A stretch of DNA of 64,000 bases from Devosia aquimaris. GTDB taxonomy: Bacteria; Pseudomonadota; Alphaproteobacteria; Rhizobiales; Devosiaceae. Below are positions 54,089 through 62,419 of the stretch, one piece after another. A program made the translations under genes and the position numbers. The DNA lies in NCBI RefSeq assembly GCF_020169335.1, contig NZ_JAIEZN010000001.1, forward strand, positions 699,426 through 763,425, in the 5' to 3' direction. Below the pieces are notes generated by a model, which had not been told where the DNA came from, ran no database searches, and saw nothing but the letters and a program-made list of their open reading frames with translations. Within the stretch, counting starts at the first letter, position 1, and every line of letters starts with the position of its first letter.

Positions 54089-54230
54089 ATTGTTCGCCAA
54101 GCTCCATTAGCCGCACAGGCGCCGCTTGAGGCCTGTTGCGGTTCGTTTATCGGCTTTGCGCGCCGCTGCCAAGACCTGCCGGGACACCCGGGCGTGATGT
54201 GCCCACAAACCAGACATGGCCGGCGTGCTG

Positions 54231-55631
54231 CTACCAGGACTCGCGCTCGGGTTCACGCGGCGTTCCTGCCGAGGCAATCCGCGCCACGAGTTCCGACAAT
54301 GCCGAATACTCCGACACCTCCAGCCCGCTGCTGCGGTCCGCCGACCCAAGCCGGCCTGTCGACACGGATTTGAAGCCAAGCTTCTGGGCTTCGCGCAGCC
54401 GTAGCGCGCCATGCACGACCGGGCGCACGCCACCGGCCAGCGAGATCTCCCCGAAATAGACCGAATCCGAGGGCAGCGGTGAGTTGGTGAGCGAGGAGAT
54501 CAGCGCCGCCGCCACGGCGAGGTCCGCCGCCGGCTCATTGATCTTCAAGCCTCCGGCAACGTTGAGATAAATGTCATTGGCGCCGATGCGTACGCCGCAA
54601 CGCGTCTCCAGCACCGCCACCACCATGGAGAGGCGCGAACTATCCCAGCCCACCACAGCCCGGCGTGGCGTGCCCAGCGGGGAGGGGGACACCAGCGCCT
54701 GGATTTCGATCAGGATCGGTCGCGTCCCTTCGATGCCGGCAAACACAGCTGAGCCCGCCGCGCCCTCGTCGCGTTGGTCGAGGAACAGCGCCGACGGATT
54801 GCCCACCTGTTCGAGGCCCAACTCGGTCATGGCAAACACGCCGATCTCGTCGGTGGCGCCATAGCGATTCTTCACCCCACGCAGGATGCGGAAGGTGTGG
54901 CTGGTGTCGCCCTCGAAATAGAGCACGGCATCCACCATGTGCTCGACCACCCGCGGCCCGGCGATCTGCCCGTCCTTGGTCACATGGCCGACGAGCACCA
55001 CCGCCGCGCCGCTCTTTTTGGCAAAGCGCGTCAGTGCCTGCGCCGAGGTGCGCACTTGGGTCACCGTGCCCGGTGCGCTGTCCACCCGGTCGGTCCACAA
55101 TGTCTGGATGGAATCGATGATGACCAGGTCTGGGGCAGGGCCGTTTTCCAGCGTTGCCAGGATGATCTCGACATTGGTCTCAGCCGCCAGCAACACTGCG
55201 GCTTCGCCGAGGCCCAGCCGCTGCGCCCGCAGCCGCACCTGTGCCACCGCCTCCTCGCCCGAAACATAGACGACGCGCTTGCCCAGATTGGCCAGCGCCG
55301 CCGCCGATTGCAGCAACAGCGTCGACTTGCCGATGCCCGGGTCGCCGCCCACCAGCAGCGCCGAACCCTTGACGAAGCCGCCGCCGGTCACGCGGTCCAG
55401 CTCGGCAATTCCGGTCACCACGCGGGCTGCGCTTTCGGTTTCGCCCGACAGCGGCACCAGATTGGCGGGACGCCCATTGGCCTTGGCCGACTTCGGCCCG
55501 GCGCCCACGCCGGAATCGGTCATTTCCTCGACGATGGTGTTCCATTCACCACAGGCATCGCACCGCCCCTGCCAGCGGCTGGTGACGGCACCACAGGCCT
55601 GACAGACAAAGGACGAACGGGATTTGGCCAA
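54231..55631 (-). CDS. radA: DNA repair protein RadA
   Basis: This 466-residue protein promotes branch migration in recombination. It has a zinc finger with Cys10, Cys13, Cys24 and Cys27, the Walker A motif GGDPGIGKSTLLLQ, the RadA-specific KNRYGATDEIGVF motif and a Lon-like C-terminal domain. The start TTG at 55631 gives the canonical MAKSRSSFVC; a TTG further upstream at 55646 is in frame but adds five residues. It is the last gene before the accessory block that separates it from alr. The stop is at 54231-54233. Confidence 0.93.
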   Translation of the reverse strand: MAKSRSSFVCQACGAVTSRWQGRCDACGEWNTIVEEMTDSGVGAGPKSAKANGRPANLVPLSGETESAARVVTGIAELDRVTGGGFVKGSALLVGGDPGIGKSTLLLQSAAALANLGKRVVYVSGEEAVAQVRLRAQRLGLGEAAVLLAAETNVEIILATLENGPAPDLVIIDSIQTLWTDRVDSAPGTVTQVRTSAQALTRFAKKSGAAVVLVGHVTKDGQIAGPRVVEHMVDAVLYFEGDTSHTFRILRGVKNRYGATDEIGVFAMTELGLEQVGNPSALFLDQRDEGAAGSAVFAGIEGTRPILIEIQALVSPSPLGTPRRAVVGWDSSRLSMVVAVLETRCGVRIGANDIYLNVAGGLKINEPAADLAVAAALISSLTNSPLPSDSVYFGEISLAGGVRPVVHGALRLREAQKLGFKSVSTGRLGSADRSSGLEVSEYSALSELVARIASAGTPREPERESW

Positions 55632-55926
55632 GCCGGTTACTCGCAATTGGGGGCAAGGCCCTGTGTACTGGAGCCATTGGTGGGGATCAAGAACAAAAAG
55701 GGAACTATAAGGCTTTCGCGTGTGTGCGGGTGGGTTGAATGTCCCCGATGGGCTGATCCGAGGGAGGACTTGCCGCCATGCATCAAGCGCCCGACCGGCG
55801 CGCGGCGACTAGTTCTGAGTATTCCGTGGGCATATCTCGCGTGTGGCGCGGTTTTGTGCGTTTTGCACTTGCGCGACATCAAACGTTGCGCTTGTCTTGG
55901 GCAACAACAATCCTGGAGCCTCAATA

Positions 55927-56955
55927 ATGCCCAATCGCAGTCTGCTCTGTGCATCAACACTCGCCGCGCTTGCGCTGGTCGGGCTCACCACGGTTTCGGC
56001 CTTTGCGCAAACCGCCGTCAAGCTGACGCTGGACTGGCGCTTTGAAGGCCCGGCTGCCGGTTTCCTGCTGGCGCAGGACAAGGGCTATTTTGCCGAAGAA
56101 GGGCTCGACGTGACCATCGACACCGGAAACGGCTCGGTGGAAGCCATTCCGCGTGTGGCGACGGGCGCCTATCAGTTCGGCTTCGGCGACATCAACTCGC
56201 TGATCAAGTTTCTCGACGAAGACCCGGCCCAGCCTGTCAAGGCGATCATGATGGTCTATGACAAGCCGGTGTTCTCGATCATCGGCCGTAAGTCGCTCGG
56301 CATCACCGACGATCCGAAATCGCTCGAGGGCAAGAAACTTGGTGCGCCGCCGCCGGACGGTGCCTTCGCCCAATGGCAGGCGTTCATTCCCGCCGCCGGC
56401 ATCGACGCATCGAGCATCACCATCGAGAACGTCGGCTTCCCCGTGCGCGAGCCGATGCTGGCCTCCGGTGACGTCGATGGCGTGTTCGGCTTCGCCTTCT
56501 CGGTGATCCTCAACCTGATGGCCAATGGCGTGCCGGAAGACGACATCTCCACCATTCTGTTCGCCGATCACGGGCTCAATCTCTACGGCAATGCGATCCT
56601 GGTGAACGAGGCCTTTGCTGACGAAAACCCGGACGCTGTGAAGGGCTTCCTGCGGGCACTGAGCAAGGGCTTTGCCGATGCTGTCGCTGACCCCGCCGCC
56701 GGCGCGGCGGCCGTGCTGGCGCGCAACGAGACGCTCAATATCGATACCGAGACGGCGCGCCTGACCATGGCCAATGAGATGAACATCAAGACGCCCTATG
56801 TGGTGGAGAACGGCTTTGGCGGTGTCGACGAGGCGCGGCTGGCGGCGTCGCTGGAAACGTTGAAGCTGTCGATGGGGCTCAAAGGCGCGGTGACAGCAGC
56901 CGATGTCTTCGACGCACAATATCTGCCGCCAGCCGAAGAGCGCATGCTGCCGTAA
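55927..56955 (+). CDS. NMT1/THI5-like ABC transporter substrate-binding protein (second system)
   Basis: This 342-residue periplasmic protein has a signal peptide (about residues 1-27, ending SAFA before QT) and the same NMT1/THI5-like fold as the protein at 21263-22273, but low similarity to it. Marks are KLTLDWRFEGPAAGFLLAQD (core LDWRFEGPAAGFLLA) and GDINSLIKFL. This class carries taurine, sulfonates, nitrate or pyrimidine precursors. No TPP-like riboswitch is visible upstream. It is the first gene of a three-gene operon inserted between radA and alr. The ligand is not known. Confidence 0.88.
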   Translation: MPNRSLLCASTLAALALVGLTTVSAFAQTAVKLTLDWRFEGPAAGFLLAQDKGYFAEEGLDVTIDTGNGSVEAIPRVATGAYQFGFGDINSLIKFLDEDPAQPVKAIMMVYDKPVFSIIGRKSLGITDDPKSLEGKKLGAPPPDGAFAQWQAFIPAAGIDASSITIENVGFPVREPMLASGDVDGVFGFAFSVILNLMANGVPEDDISTILFADHGLNLYGNAILVNEAFADENPDAVKGFLRALSKGFADAVADPAAGAAAVLARNETLNIDTETARLTMANEMNIKTPYVVENGFGGVDEARLAASLETLKLSMGLKGAVTAADVFDAQYLPPAEERMLP

Positions 56956-56968
56956 GGCGCGGTGACAA

Positions 56969-56994
56969 CGGTCCGGGCGGCCCCGCCCGGACCG
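56969..56994 (+). terminator. Hairpin between binding-protein and ATPase genes (second importer)
   Basis: CGGTCCGGGCG (56969-56979) and CGCCCGGACCG (56984-56994) form an 11-bp stem with loop GCCC. AACTGTTTTG follows. The position matches the hairpin at 21223-21251 in the first importer, 14 bases after the binding-protein stop. It probably sets binding-protein expression above that of the ATPase and permease. Confidence 0.6.
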
Positions 56995-57016
56995 AACTGT
57001 TTTGAGCGGAGCGGCA

Positions 57017-57802
57017 ATGGCACTGGTTACCATCGACAATGTTGACATGCGCTATGGCGGGCCGACCGGCACGCTGGCCGTCAGCGGGCTGAACCTGCGG
57101 ATCGAGCGGGGCGAATTCGTCGCCGTGGTCGGTCCTTCGGGCTGCGGCAAATCCACCCTGATGAAGCTGACGACGGGGCTGCATATTCCGCAGGCCGGCA
57201 CGGTGATCGTGGCCGACCAGGAGGTGACCAAGCCGGTGTCGATTGTCGGCATGGCCTTCCAAAATCCGACCATGCTGCCGTGGCGAACCACGCTGGAAAA
57301 CATCCTGCTGCCGCTCGAAATCGTCGAGCGACACCGCCACCGGCTGCGGGCCCACAAGGCCGAATATGTGGCCAAGGCCGAAGCGCTGCTGGAGACGGTG
57401 GGCCTCAAGGGCTTCGGCGACAAGTTTCCCTGGCAGCTCTCGGGCGGCATGCAGCAGCGCGCCAATCTGTGCCGGGCCCTGATCCACGAGCCGGAACTGC
57501 TGATGCTCGACGAGCCCTTCGGCGCGCTCGACGCCTTCACCAGGGAAGAGCTGTGGTGCGTGATCCGCGACCTCCATGCCAGCCAGGATGTCACCATCGT
57601 GCTGGTGACCCATGACCTGCGCGAAAGCGTCTTCCTCGCCGACAAGGTGGTGGTAATGAGTGCGCGGCCGGGGCGAGTGATCTCCGAACACATGGTGCCC
57701 TTCGAGCGGCCGCGGCAGCTGGAAATTCTCTACGAGCCGGCGTTCAACGACATGGTGCAGCGCCTCCATGGCGAGATCGCAACGGCGAGGGCGGCCGCAT
57801 GA
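57017..57802 (+). CDS. ABC transporter ATP-binding protein, SsuB/TauB type (second system)
   Basis: This 261-residue ATPase has Walker A GPSGCGKSTLMK, signature LSGGMQQRANLCRAL, Walker B LLMLDEPFGALDA and H-loop VLVTHDLRESVF. The block VGMAFQNPTMLPWRT is typical of nitrate/sulfonate/taurine importers. The ATG at 57017 follows GGAG; a TTG 15 bases upstream is not used because it lacks a site. It follows the binding-protein hairpin and shares ATGA with the permease gene downstream. It is a clear ATPase of the NMT1-type importer. Confidence 0.93.
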   Translation: MALVTIDNVDMRYGGPTGTLAVSGLNLRIERGEFVAVVGPSGCGKSTLMKLTTGLHIPQAGTVIVADQEVTKPVSIVGMAFQNPTMLPWRTTLENILLPLEIVERHRHRLRAHKAEYVAKAEALLETVGLKGFGDKFPWQLSGGMQQRANLCRALIHEPELLMLDEPFGALDAFTREELWCVIRDLHASQDVTIVLVTHDLRESVFLADKVVVMSARPGRVISEHMVPFERPRQLEILYEPAFNDMVQRLHGEIATARAAA

Positions 57803-58617
57803 GCAATATCGAGACCGTCACGCCACAGGTTGCTCTGCCCCAGCGCGAGCCATTCCGGATCAACTGGATCCGGCTGGCACCGCTGCTCTACACGATCGGG
57901 CTGTTTGTCATCTGGGAGATCGGCGTCCGCATTTCGGGCCTGCCGCATACCATCCTGCCGACGCCCAGCCGCATTTTTGAGGCCATCGTCCAATACTGGT
58001 CGCCGATCTGGAAGAACTCGCTGCAGACCCTCTATACGACCGTGCTCGGCTTCATCATCGCCGTTGTCGCCGGGTTGGGGATTGGTCTGTTCATCGGCTG
58101 GTCCAAGACCATCTATGCGGGCCTTTATCCAATCATGATCGGCTTCAATGCCATTCCCAAGGTCGCCCTGGTGCCCATCCTGGTCATCTGGTTCGGCATC
58201 GGCACGGTGCCGGCGGTGCTGACGGCATTCCTCATCTCGTTCTTCCCTATCGTCGTCAATGTGGCCACTGGGCTGGCGACCATCGAGCCCGAGACTGAGG
58301 ATGTGTTGCGCGCGCTGGGAGCCAAGAAGCTCGACATCATGCTCAAGGTCGGCATCCCGCGCTCGATGCCCTATTTCTTCGGCTCGCTGAAGGTCGCCAT
58401 CACGCTGGCCTTTGTTGGTTCGGTGGTGAGCGAGACCGTGGCCTCCAACAATGGCCTGGGCAATATGATGGCTTCGGCTCAATCCAACTTCAACGTGCCG
58501 CTGGTCTTTGCCGGCTTGCTGATGCTGGCCGTCGAGGGCATCGCCATGTATGCGCTGATGGCCTGGCTTGAAAAGCGCATGACCGGCTGGGCGCATCGAT
58601 CAACAATGAGCAACTAG
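57799..58617 (+). CDS. ABC transporter permease, SsuC/TauC/ThiX type (second system)
   Basis: This 272-residue inner-membrane permease has six helices and the EAA-type loop RALGAKKLDIMLKVGIPRSMPY at about 175-196 (core LGAKKLDIMLKVGIP). The block VALVPILVIWFGIG is typical of the SsuC/TauC group. The start overlaps the ATPase stop by four bases. It ends the operon; a terminator-like hairpin lies 165 bases downstream. Its sequence is only distantly related to the first permease (19510-20370), so the two importers likely carry different ligands. Confidence 0.92.
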   Translation: MSNIETVTPQVALPQREPFRINWIRLAPLLYTIGLFVIWEIGVRISGLPHTILPTPSRIFEAIVQYWSPIWKNSLQTLYTTVLGFIIAVVAGLGIGLFIGWSKTIYAGLYPIMIGFNAIPKVALVPILVIWFGIGTVPAVLTAFLISFFPIVVNVATGLATIEPETEDVLRALGAKKLDIMLKVGIPRSMPYFFGSLKVAITLAFVGSVVSETVASNNGLGNMMASAQSNFNVPLVFAGLLMLAVEGIAMYALMAWLEKRMTGWAHRSTMSN

Positions 58618-58782
58618 GTCTTGCGGCACCAGACCCGGAGCCTGCTGCGTGACACGTTTCCGGCGATTGCCGTCGGGGTCTGCCCAGTCAGCGGACAAGC
58701 CAAACTACTGCACGGCCAGGAGACCCGCGGGTACTTTGTCATTCGAGCATGGCACTCATGGCCTTGCGGCGTGCGGCAATGG

Positions 58783-58802
58783 CGAGACCGAGGTCTCGTT
58801 TT
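58783..58802 (+). terminator. Terminator-like hairpin with a competing inverted repeat
   Basis: CGAGAC (58783-58788) and GTCTCG (58793-58798) form a stem with loop CGAG, followed by TTTT. It may end the second importer operon. A second arm, GGTCTCGCCAT at 58831-58841, is perfectly complementary to ATGGCGAGACC at 58779-58789, so the region could fold in two mutually exclusive ways. The distance from the permease stop is unusually long. Confidence 0.45.
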
Positions 58803-58841
58803 GCGGGTAGTCCGCGTGTGGTGAAACCCAGGTCTCGCCAT

Positions 58842-59239
58842 CGCATCCGGGTTGAGGCCGTATCCTAGCTCACAGGCATCGTTGGATCGGGCGGCACTCC
58901 GGACAGGCGACCCCGTCCCCCGTATCCCCCCGCCGACCGTTCGTCGCGACCGCGCAGTAGATGCGGGAAGATGGGTTGAGGATACGCCAGGTTTTGCAGG
59001 CGGGGATCAGGTAGGTGAAAGGGGGGAGTGCAGGGCAAAGCCGGCGGATTGGGTGGCTTTGGTCGAAAGAACCGCAAACTGCCTCTTTCTGGCCTATTTG
59101 AGGCATGCTGCCGTAGCGTCGCAATTGCAAGAAGGGGGCCGGAAGCAAAACGTCTGCTTCCGGCGTGATGACGTCAATAGCTCACGTTGGAGCCGGCAAA
59201 TGCCATTGACTTAGAGGGAGTTATCAACGGCGTTGCGAT
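58842..59239. other. Intergenic region without a supported gene
   Basis: About 400 bases lie between the hairpin region and the small membrane-protein gene. Open frames on both strands reach about 120 codons but show no family resemblance, no ribosome site and mixed third-base composition, so I do not call a gene. It may be decayed sequence left over from the insertion of this block between radA and alr. Confidence 0.5.
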
Positions 59240-59566
59240 TCAGCTCAGCACCGCCACCCCCAGCGCAACAGTGACCACAAGATGATAGAGCACCCTCGGG
59301 TCTGCCAAGTTTCCAATAGCCCGCCCAAACGCGCTGACTGTCAACAGCCACAGGGCGCAACCGCCGGCAACCACCCACGCCAGCGCCGGGTCGTCGCGCC
59401 CGGCTAGGAGCCAGGCAAGGACACTCAACATAGCGGCGAAACCTGCCGAGCCCAGCGACCAGGCGCGCTCAGGTGTTCGAGCCTTGAAGGCGACCAGGCA
59501 ACCCCACGCGTGCAAGAGCGCCCCGACCAGCAACAGGCCGGACAGAATACGAACAACTATTTCCAT
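59240..59566 (-). CDS. Small multi-pass membrane protein of unknown function
   Basis: This 108-residue protein has four hydrophobic segments at about residues 4-24, 38-54, 63-80 and 88-106, connected by short loops, with one conserved-looking HAWGCLVAF near 19. I do not recognise the family. The ATG at 59566 is preceded by GAGGGCGAAG and shares one base with the stop of the upstream DUF4287/DUF5655 gene (TGATG), so the pair is coupled. It probably sits in the inner membrane. No function is proposed. Confidence 0.68.
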   Translation of the reverse strand: MEIVVRILSGLLLVGALLHAWGCLVAFKARTPERAWSLGSAGFAAMLSVLAWLLAGRDDPALAWVVAGGCALWLLTVSAFGRAIGNLADPRVLYHLVVTVALGVAVLS

Positions 59567-60135
59567 CACTTCGCCCTCGGGTGCAGAGCTTGGTCCCACG
59601 CACTCCGGATCCAGCCCATGAGTTCGTCATCGACGTCCTGCCGACTAGTCAAGCTCACTTCCAGCGGGCAGAGCTTGCCGGCCGGCAGAGCGCGAAGCCG
59701 ACCCTGGGGCGCAAGGCCTCTGGCGTTGATCCCAATGTCAACGCGGTCCTTGGTAGTCGGGCCGACCATGCAGAACTGCTTGGCCAGCCTGAGGCTGACA
59801 TAGCCCTTTTTGGGAGCGATCTCATACGGACCAAATTCGGCAAGCTGGGCGATAAAGGCGTCATGGATGGGGCGCAACGCTGCCTTGGCACCACTGTAGA
59901 TGGTGTCAAGGATGTCCTGCTCTTGCTCGCCACTTTCCTTGGATTCGATCCAGAGTAACAAGGTGTCAGCGTGCACGAAGCTGAGGCCATGACGCTCCTG
60001 CAGGTGCGCGCGCTTCTCCGAGTGTTTGAGAGCCCCATAGTCAGCAACCTCCTCCTTCAGAGCCGCCAAGCTGCGCCCGGTCTGGGCTTCGATGTTGCCA
60101 AGTTGCGTCTGTGCGCCTTTGTCGCGAAAGTCCAT
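59566..60135 (-). CDS. DUF4287/DUF5655 domain protein
   Basis: This 189-residue cytoplasmic protein has a DUF4287-like N-terminus (IEAQTGRSLAALKEEVADYG, then HLQERHGLSFVHADTLLLW) and a DUF5655-like C-terminus (FGPYEIAPKKGYVSLRLAKQF and LEVSLTSRQDVDDELMGWI). Both domains are uncharacterised and often fused. An ATG at 60156 is also in frame, but AGGAGA is spaced for the ATG at 60135, so that start is chosen. It is linked to the 108-residue membrane protein and divergent from an AraC-type regulator. The C-terminal domain resembles small predicted transport or nucleic-acid-binding domains, but I cannot say which. Confidence 0.75.
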   Translation of the reverse strand: MDFRDKGAQTQLGNIEAQTGRSLAALKEEVADYGALKHSEKRAHLQERHGLSFVHADTLLLWIESKESGEQEQDILDTIYSGAKAALRPIHDAFIAQLAEFGPYEIAPKKGYVSLRLAKQFCMVGPTTKDRVDIGINARGLAPQGRLRALPAGKLCPLEVSLTSRQDVDDELMGWIRSAWDQALHPRAK

Positions 60136-60240
60136 TTGGTTCTCCTTTCGCGCCATCACTTAGGGCTGGAAAGGCCTGATGTATTGTAAGTTTGGGAACA
60201 GCTTGCAAAACTGCGTCAGCACATTCTCATGAGCTGAGCC

Positions 60241-61065
60241 TTGCGCCTGATTTCCATCCAGCCACGACCAGAAATCGCTCCGTGGATTCATCACTTTTGG
60301 GTCTTTGAGACCGGAGCAGGGCTGCCGGAAGTCGACGCGCGAATTGTGGTTCCAAATGGCAGGCCGAAGCTTGTCGTACCTTGGCGGAACGCTCTGATCG
60401 CCAGAGGCGCTGGCGCGACACAACGCAGTGACGAAGGCGAGGTGGTTTTGATTGGCGTCTGGGACCAACCCTCCATCATCTCCTCGCCCAATAGCTTCAC
60501 GGTGACCATCGGGGTGGAGTTCAGGCCCAATGGGCTTAGCCGGTTCTTCGAGGCCGACCTCGATGGCGTTTTCCAGCGTATCGTTCCGCTGGATCAGGTG
60601 CTTGGCGCGACTGGATCAAGAATGATGAAGCGGGTGAACGCTGCCGATACCCTCAATGAAGCGGTGCAGATGATCCAGGAATTCCTGGTTGAGCGCCTTC
60701 ATGCCGTGGGGCGATACCGTCGCAGTCTAGTGGACGAGGCGATCGCAACGATGGGACAGCACGGCTACAGCGTCGAAATCAACAACCTTGCCAGCGCCCT
60801 GGGTTGCTCGCGTCGCCATCTGCAGGACGTGTTTCGTCAGCAGATCGGACTGACGCCGAAACGTTTGCAGTCAGTCCTGGCTTTTGAAAAACTCTATCGC
60901 AAGTTCTCCAAGGACAAGGATGCCCGACTGCTGCGCGACGAGGCGCTCGACCTATGGTTCGACCAGGCGCATTTCATCCGATCATTTCAGCAATTCACGG
61001 GACATTCTCCGGGGCGCTTTGCCGAGCTAGACAATGAGTTTGGTAGGATATTCTACCGTTCGTGA
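60241..61065 (+). CDS. AraC-type regulator with DUF6597-like N-terminal domain
   Basis: This 274-residue protein has a DUF6597-like sensor region (IAPWIHHFWVFETG near residue 12 and VVPNGRPKLVV near 36) and a C-terminal AraC helix-turn-helix at about 175-265. The first helix-turn-helix is INNLASALGCSRRHLQDVF. The second is unusual: LWFDQAHFIRSFQQFTGHSP matches the family signature F-x-x-x-S-x-F-x-R-x-F-x-x-x-x-G in spacing. The start is TTG at 60241. It is divergent from the DUF4287/DUF5655 pair and may control it. Such N-domains are found in regulators of efflux and envelope genes. Confidence 0.82.
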   Translation: MRLISIQPRPEIAPWIHHFWVFETGAGLPEVDARIVVPNGRPKLVVPWRNALIARGAGATQRSDEGEVVLIGVWDQPSIISSPNSFTVTIGVEFRPNGLSRFFEADLDGVFQRIVPLDQVLGATGSRMMKRVNAADTLNEAVQMIQEFLVERLHAVGRYRRSLVDEAIATMGQHGYSVEINNLASALGCSRRHLQDVFRQQIGLTPKRLQSVLAFEKLYRKFSKDKDARLLRDEALDLWFDQAHFIRSFQQFTGHSPGRFAELDNEFGRIFYRS

Positions 61066-61110
61066 TCATCCATTTTCGTCTTGATCGGCCTCCGGCAGGC
61101 CTAGCTCTGT

Positions 61111-61248
61111 TCATTTGTAGACTTCGCGCCGCAATGGCCCTGCCTCCCGCACAAGTGCGGCCAGACGGTCTACGACAAGCCGGATGTGAGGTTCGTGGCG
61201 CCGCTCGCCGTTGGTTGTCGGGAACTGGCAAAAGGTGACCGTCTCTTT
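61111..61248 (-). pseudogene. Remnant resembling a LysR-type regulator C-terminus
   Basis: A minus-strand frame reads QFPTTNGERRHEPHIRLVVD, then RLAALVREAGPLRREVYK and a stop at 61111-61113. The pattern P-H-I-R-x-V-V-D-x-L-A-x-L matches the end of LysR-type effector domains, where P-x-x-R-x-x-x-D-F-L is usual. Upstream the frame is closed by TGA at 61249-61251, so at most 45 codons remain and the DNA-binding part is gone. It lies between the AraC-type gene and alr, at the edge of the inserted block, and is likely a decayed gene. Confidence 0.4.
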
Positions 61249-61286
61249 TCAACACTGATCGCCCGGTCTACTCAGCCGCTCCCGCC

Positions 61287-62417
61287 TCACCCCTGCGGCA
61301 GGTTTCCATCCCCGACATAGTTCCGGCTGTAGCGCCCCTTGAGCGAGGTCAGTACCTCGTAGCCGATGGTGCCGCCGGCGTCGGCCTGGTCGTCGGCGCC
61401 GATCAGGGCGCCCAGCACTTCGGCGCCTTCGCCGGGCTCGGGGATATTGGGGCCCAGTTCGGTGATATCGACCACGATCTGGTCCATCGACACCTTGCCC
61501 ACCACCGGGCAGAGCTTGCCGCGGATGGCCACCTTGCCGCCGGGGCGGGCATTGCTGCCCGAGAGCGAGCGGAAAAAGCCGTCGGCATAGCCATGCGCCA
61601 CGATGGCCAGTCGACTGTCGCGTGACAGCGAATAGCTGGCGTTGTAGCCCACGGTCTCGCCGGTGCGCGCTTCCTTGACCTGGATGATCGGCACATGCAG
61701 CGTCACCACCGGGGCCATGGGGTTCTTGCGCCCCGTCACGGCGCGACCGCCGTACAGCGCAATGCCCGGGCGCACCATCTGGAAGTGATAGTCGCGGCCC
61801 GTCATAAGCCCGGCCGAATTGGCCAGCGAAGCGGGAATGCCGGGGAACTGCGCCATCACCGAGCCGAACAGCGCCAGCTGCGTGCGGTTCTTCTCGTGAT
61901 TGGGCTGGTCGGCACAGGCCAGGTGGCTCATCAGCATCTGTGGCGCATAGCCCAGCGCCTGGATGCGTTCGCGCACATAGCCGGCCTCATTGAGGCGGAA
62001 GCCCAGGCGATTGATGCCGGTGTCGAAATGGAAGGCCGAGGGATAGGCCTCGTTGCGTTCCAGGCACTTGGCCAGCCATTCCTCCAGCATCGCCACCGAG
62101 GCGATCACCGGCATCAGGTTCTGCCGCACGTAAAGATTGGCCGCGCCGGGATAGAGCCCGTTGAGCACGAAGATATGCGCGTCGGGCAGGGCGGCGCGCA
62201 CCGCCATGCCCTCATCGGGCGTCGCCACGAAGAAGAAGCGCGCGCCTGCCGCATGCAGCGCCTTGCTGGCCATGGTGATGCCGGTGCCATAGGCGTCCGC
62301 CTTCACCACGGCGCCCGTCAAGGCGCCGGCGCTCACCTTGTCCAGTGCGCGCCAGTTGCGGGCCAGTGCCCCGAGATCAATGCTGAGTTGCCCGCCAAGG
62401 CCAGACGTCAGGGCCAT
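61287..62417 (-). CDS. alr: Alanine racemase, biosynthetic type
   Basis: This 376-residue PLP enzyme interconverts L- and D-alanine for peptidoglycan. The PLP lysine is Lys39 in AVVKADAYGTG. The second catalytic base is Tyr258 in TVGYNASY; a Tyr in this position is diagnostic. Conserved HFDTGINRLGF and VRPGIALYGG are also present. Length is typical. It lies two bases downstream of dnaB on the same strand, an arrangement common in this order, where radA normally follows. Here radA is about 5.6 kb further on. Confidence 0.95.
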   Translation of the reverse strand: MALTSGLGGQLSIDLGALARNWRALDKVSAGALTGAVVKADAYGTGITMASKALHAAGARFFFVATPDEGMAVRAALPDAHIFVLNGLYPGAANLYVRQNLMPVIASVAMLEEWLAKCLERNEAYPSAFHFDTGINRLGFRLNEAGYVRERIQALGYAPQMLMSHLACADQPNHEKNRTQLALFGSVMAQFPGIPASLANSAGLMTGRDYHFQMVRPGIALYGGRAVTGRKNPMAPVVTLHVPIIQVKEARTGETVGYNASYSLSRDSRLAIVAHGYADGFFRSLSGSNARPGGKVAIRGKLCPVVGKVSMDQIVVDITELGPNIPEPGEGAEVLGALIGADDQADAGGTIGYEVLTSLKGRYSRNYVGDGNLPQG

Positions 62418-62419
62418 CC

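Noticed and set aside
55632..55926. A TPP-type riboswitch upstream of the second NMT1-like binding protein
   Set aside because: The conserved CUGAGA and ACCUGAUCUGGAUAAUACC elements are absent, as they are upstream of the first binding protein.
58870..59148. A 92-codon minus-strand frame in the spacer downstream of the second importer
   Set aside because: It has no ribosome site, no known motif and mixed third-base composition; it resembles spurious frames in intergenic sequence.
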